Positions 33,282 to 34,937 of a stretch of 34,937 bases of DNA are shown piece by piece; within the stretch, counting starts at the first letter, position 1; the number at the start of each line of letters is the position of its first letter. Below the pieces are notes generated by a model. The model was not told where the DNA came from. It was given only the letters and a program-made list of their open reading frames with translations, and did no database searches. The stretch is taken from assembly GCA_029262835.1 (NCBI GenBank), contig JAJCYQ010000032.1, positions 1 through 34,937 on the forward strand. Reading direction: 5' to 3'. Made by a program: the position numbers and the translations under genes. This DNA comes from Bacteroidota bacterium. Its GTDB lineage: Bacteria; Bacteroidota; Rhodothermia; Rhodothermales; UBA10348.

Positions 33282-33868
33282 TCCTGCCTCTGTTTGTCGC
33301 CATGAACCTGCCTGGCGTGTTGCCGCTCTTCATTGGCCTGACCGACGGCCTGAGCGAAAAAGCCCGTCACAAGTTAATCATTCAGGCGCTCACAACCGCA
33401 TTCGCTGTGGCGGGTGTCATTCTCTTTGCGGGCGATGTCATTTTCTCGACGCTCGGCATCACGGTCAACGACCTGCGCGTCGGCGGAGGCATTATCCTGC
33501 TCGTCCTCTCCATCACCGACCTTATTTTCGGGGACTACAAGCGACGCGCGCCGTCGGAGGACAAGGACGACATCTCAAATCCTGACCACGATTCGGATCT
33601 CGGCATCGTGCCGATAGGCATTCCGCTCACGATTGGCCCGGCCGCCATCACCACCATCCTCGTCAACCAGTCGAGCTTCGGGTACCTGCCCGCGCTCAGC
33701 TCGCTGCTCCTGAACCTCGCACTCGTCGCCGTCGGTTACTGGTACGGGCCGGCGCTCATCAAAAAGCTCGGCAGCAACTCGGCCAAGGCCGTGGCCAAAG
33801 TCGCCAGCCTCTTCCTGGCCGCCATCGCCGTGGCCATGATCCGGACCGGCATCCTGGGCATGCTCTGA
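33260..33868 (+). CDS. MarC-family integral membrane protein
   Basis: This is a 202-residue protein with about six transmembrane helices and the MarC/YchE-like features: FVAMNLPGVLPLFIGLTDG near the N-terminus and IPLTIGPAAITTILVN in the second half, with a charged cytosolic loop (YKRRAPSEDKDD) between. Despite the name, MarC is not an antibiotic-resistance protein, and some members are linked to amino-acid transport. The start is a GTG at 33260 inside the divergent lipoprotein gene. No operon partner. Confidence 0.85.
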   Translation: MTPYIESFLPLFVAMNLPGVLPLFIGLTDGLSEKARHKLIIQALTTAFAVAGVILFAGDVIFSTLGITVNDLRVGGGIILLVLSITDLIFGDYKRRAPSEDKDDISNPDHDSDLGIVPIGIPLTIGPAAITTILVNQSSFGYLPALSSLLLNLALVAVGYWYGPALIKKLGSNSAKAVAKVASLFLAAIAVAMIRTGILGML

Positions 33869-33908
33869 CGCTCAGCGCATGACGGGCGCGGCGCGGCGCC
33901 TGACGCGC

Positions 33909-34937
33909 TCAGCGCACGCCGACCTGCCCCTCGACCACTTCAATGAGCCGGCGCGAATCGTATCCCACACCGCTGCGGAACACCGTTTCCACATTCCGGA
34001 TAGATGCAGGGCTCGCCGTCAGATCCCCATCCACAAGAACGAGGTCGGCCGTCTTGCCCACTTCGATGGATCCCGTCTCGTCTGCAATACCGAGGATCCG
34101 CGCCCCGTTCAGCGTCATGATCTGCACCACCTCGGGCGTCGTGAAACCGGCTTCGTGCAGGAGCTCGAAATTGCGCTGATCCCCGTAGCCTGGCAGCGCC
34201 CCACCGTATCCGGTCGGATCCACGCCAGCCGCGAGCAGCCCGCCCGCTTCTACAAACGCCTTTTCGTAGGCGAGAGCGCGCTGGAACAGTTCGGGCCACA
34301 CAGACGAATTCTGCTCGGAAATGTCCGATCGCGTCTTCAGGTACTCCTTCTGCGTCTCGGGCGACATGGCGGCCAGCACGCGCTCTTCAAGCGGCGGCCT
34401 GTTCGGCACGTACATTTCGTAGACCGCGAGGGTCGACGTCATACCGACGCCCGCATCCATCATGGCCTTGAACGTGGCCTGCACCTCCTCGCCCTCCATG
34501 TCCATGGCCACGAGCTGCTCGCGGAAGTCCGACGGGCAGCCATCGGGCACTTTCCCCTCGGCATAATCCGTGTTGGTGAAGAACCCGTGTTCCAGATTGT
34601 CGATGCCCAGCTCCACCGCTTCCCGGAAGCTCACCGAGCAGAGATGGCCGGTCACCTTGACCCCATGCCGGTGCGCTTCGTCAATGACGGCTGCCAGCTC
34701 CTCGCGCGATATCAGCGTGTACGCCTTGAACCAGTCCACGCCTTCCTCGGCCCAGTAGCGCGTAACGCGGCGGGCATCTTCCGGCTCGCCGAGGCGCGTC
34801 ATGTAGGTATATCCTTCGCCGCCCGTCACGTACGGGCCGGTCACGAACATGCGCGGCCCCACGCGCTCGCCGTTCTCGATGGCGCGCTTGAGCTCCAGTT
34901 CCGAGTAGGGCGCGTAGCTCCCGGTCGTCCGGATGGT
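33909..34937 (-). CDS. amidohydrolase-family metal-dependent hydrolase, 5'-truncated
   Basis: The frame is open to the window edge, so the N-terminus (first metal-ligand pair HxH and any signal peptide) is missing; 342 residues are present. Visible are a probable carboxylated Lys in WFKAYTLIS, His in GVKVTGHL, His in NLEHGF, Asp in AAGVDPTGYG, and the closing composite-domain strands VGKTADLVLVDGD. This is the imidazolonepropionase/prolidase-like subgroup of amidohydrolases, many of which are exported in Bacteroidota. Substrate unknown. Confidence 0.85.
   Translation of the reverse strand, partial: TIRTTGSYAPYSELELKRAIENGERVGPRMFVTGPYVTGGEGYTYMTRLGEPEDARRVTRYWAEEGVDWFKAYTLISREELAAVIDEAHRHGVKVTGHLCSVSFREAVELGIDNLEHGFFTNTDYAEGKVPDGCPSDFREQLVAMDMEGEEVQATFKAMMDAGVGMTSTLAVYEMYVPNRPPLEERVLAAMSPETQKEYLKTRSDISEQNSSVWPELFQRALAYEKAFVEAGGLLAAGVDPTGYGGALPGYGDQRNFELLHEAGFTTPEVVQIMTLNGARILGIADETGSIEVGKTADLVLVDGDLTASPASIRNVETVFRSGVGYDSRRLIEVVEGQVGVR

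Overview
The window looks like chromosomal DNA of a GC-rich member of the Bacteroidota/Rhodothermota group, probably a Rhodothermales-like aerobe. The support is a C-terminal type IX secretion sorting domain, -7 promoter boxes of the Bacteroidota form TAnnTTTG, many exported proteins and lipoproteins, hardly any Shine-Dalgarno sequences, and a typical Bacteroidota gene set. The assignment is inference from gene content, because there is no rRNA in the window. Gene density is high, with many ATGA or TGATG overlaps.

Region by region. Positions 1-8300 hold a TPR fragment at the ragged contig end, an unknown lipoprotein, an inositol-monophosphatase-family enzyme, fabI, a HAD phosphatase, an L,D-transpeptidase/NfeD/TonB-like envelope operon and a CNT nucleoside transporter. 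A 268-bp MITE-like palindromic element sits exactly between fabI and the HAD gene; it supplies the last 25 codons of fabI. Positions 8300-16520 hold pcrA, an orphan iron-type substrate-binding lipoprotein, dusB, a small PLDc_N-like membrane protein, an NPP-type phosphodiesterase, a THUMP/RlmL-like methyltransferase and a secreted NTF2-like protein. Positions 16560-19730 are a lower-GC minus-strand operon: a T9SS-exported metzincin followed by three paralogous lipoproteins with short collagen-like stretches. The signal peptide of the protease begins on a (CT)8 tract that looks like a phase-variation switch.

Positions 19814-26725 hold argD and, divergently, a histidine operon. The operon starts with a 15-codon leader peptide (four consecutive His codons) and an attenuator terminator, then hisG, a hisD-hisB fusion, hisH, and, translationally coupled, the K+ uptake genes trkH and trkA. 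hisC, hisA, hisF and hisI are absent from the cluster. Positions 26816-27570 hold tRNA-Ser(UGA), its terminator, and a long non-coding stretch with inverted repeats, a pyrimidine tract and an AT-rich dyad array. Positions 27570-34937 hold a secreted protein of unknown function, a TauE/SafE permease, a TolC/adaptor/ABC-ATPase export operon that lacks its permease, a PrcB-like lipoprotein, a MarC-family protein and a 5'-truncated amidohydrolase.

The most interesting signals are the histidine attenuator in this phylum, the HisD-HisB fusion coupled to trkHA, the putative phase-variable protease/collagen-like lipoprotein operon, and the MITE-like element that rewrote the FabI C-terminus.
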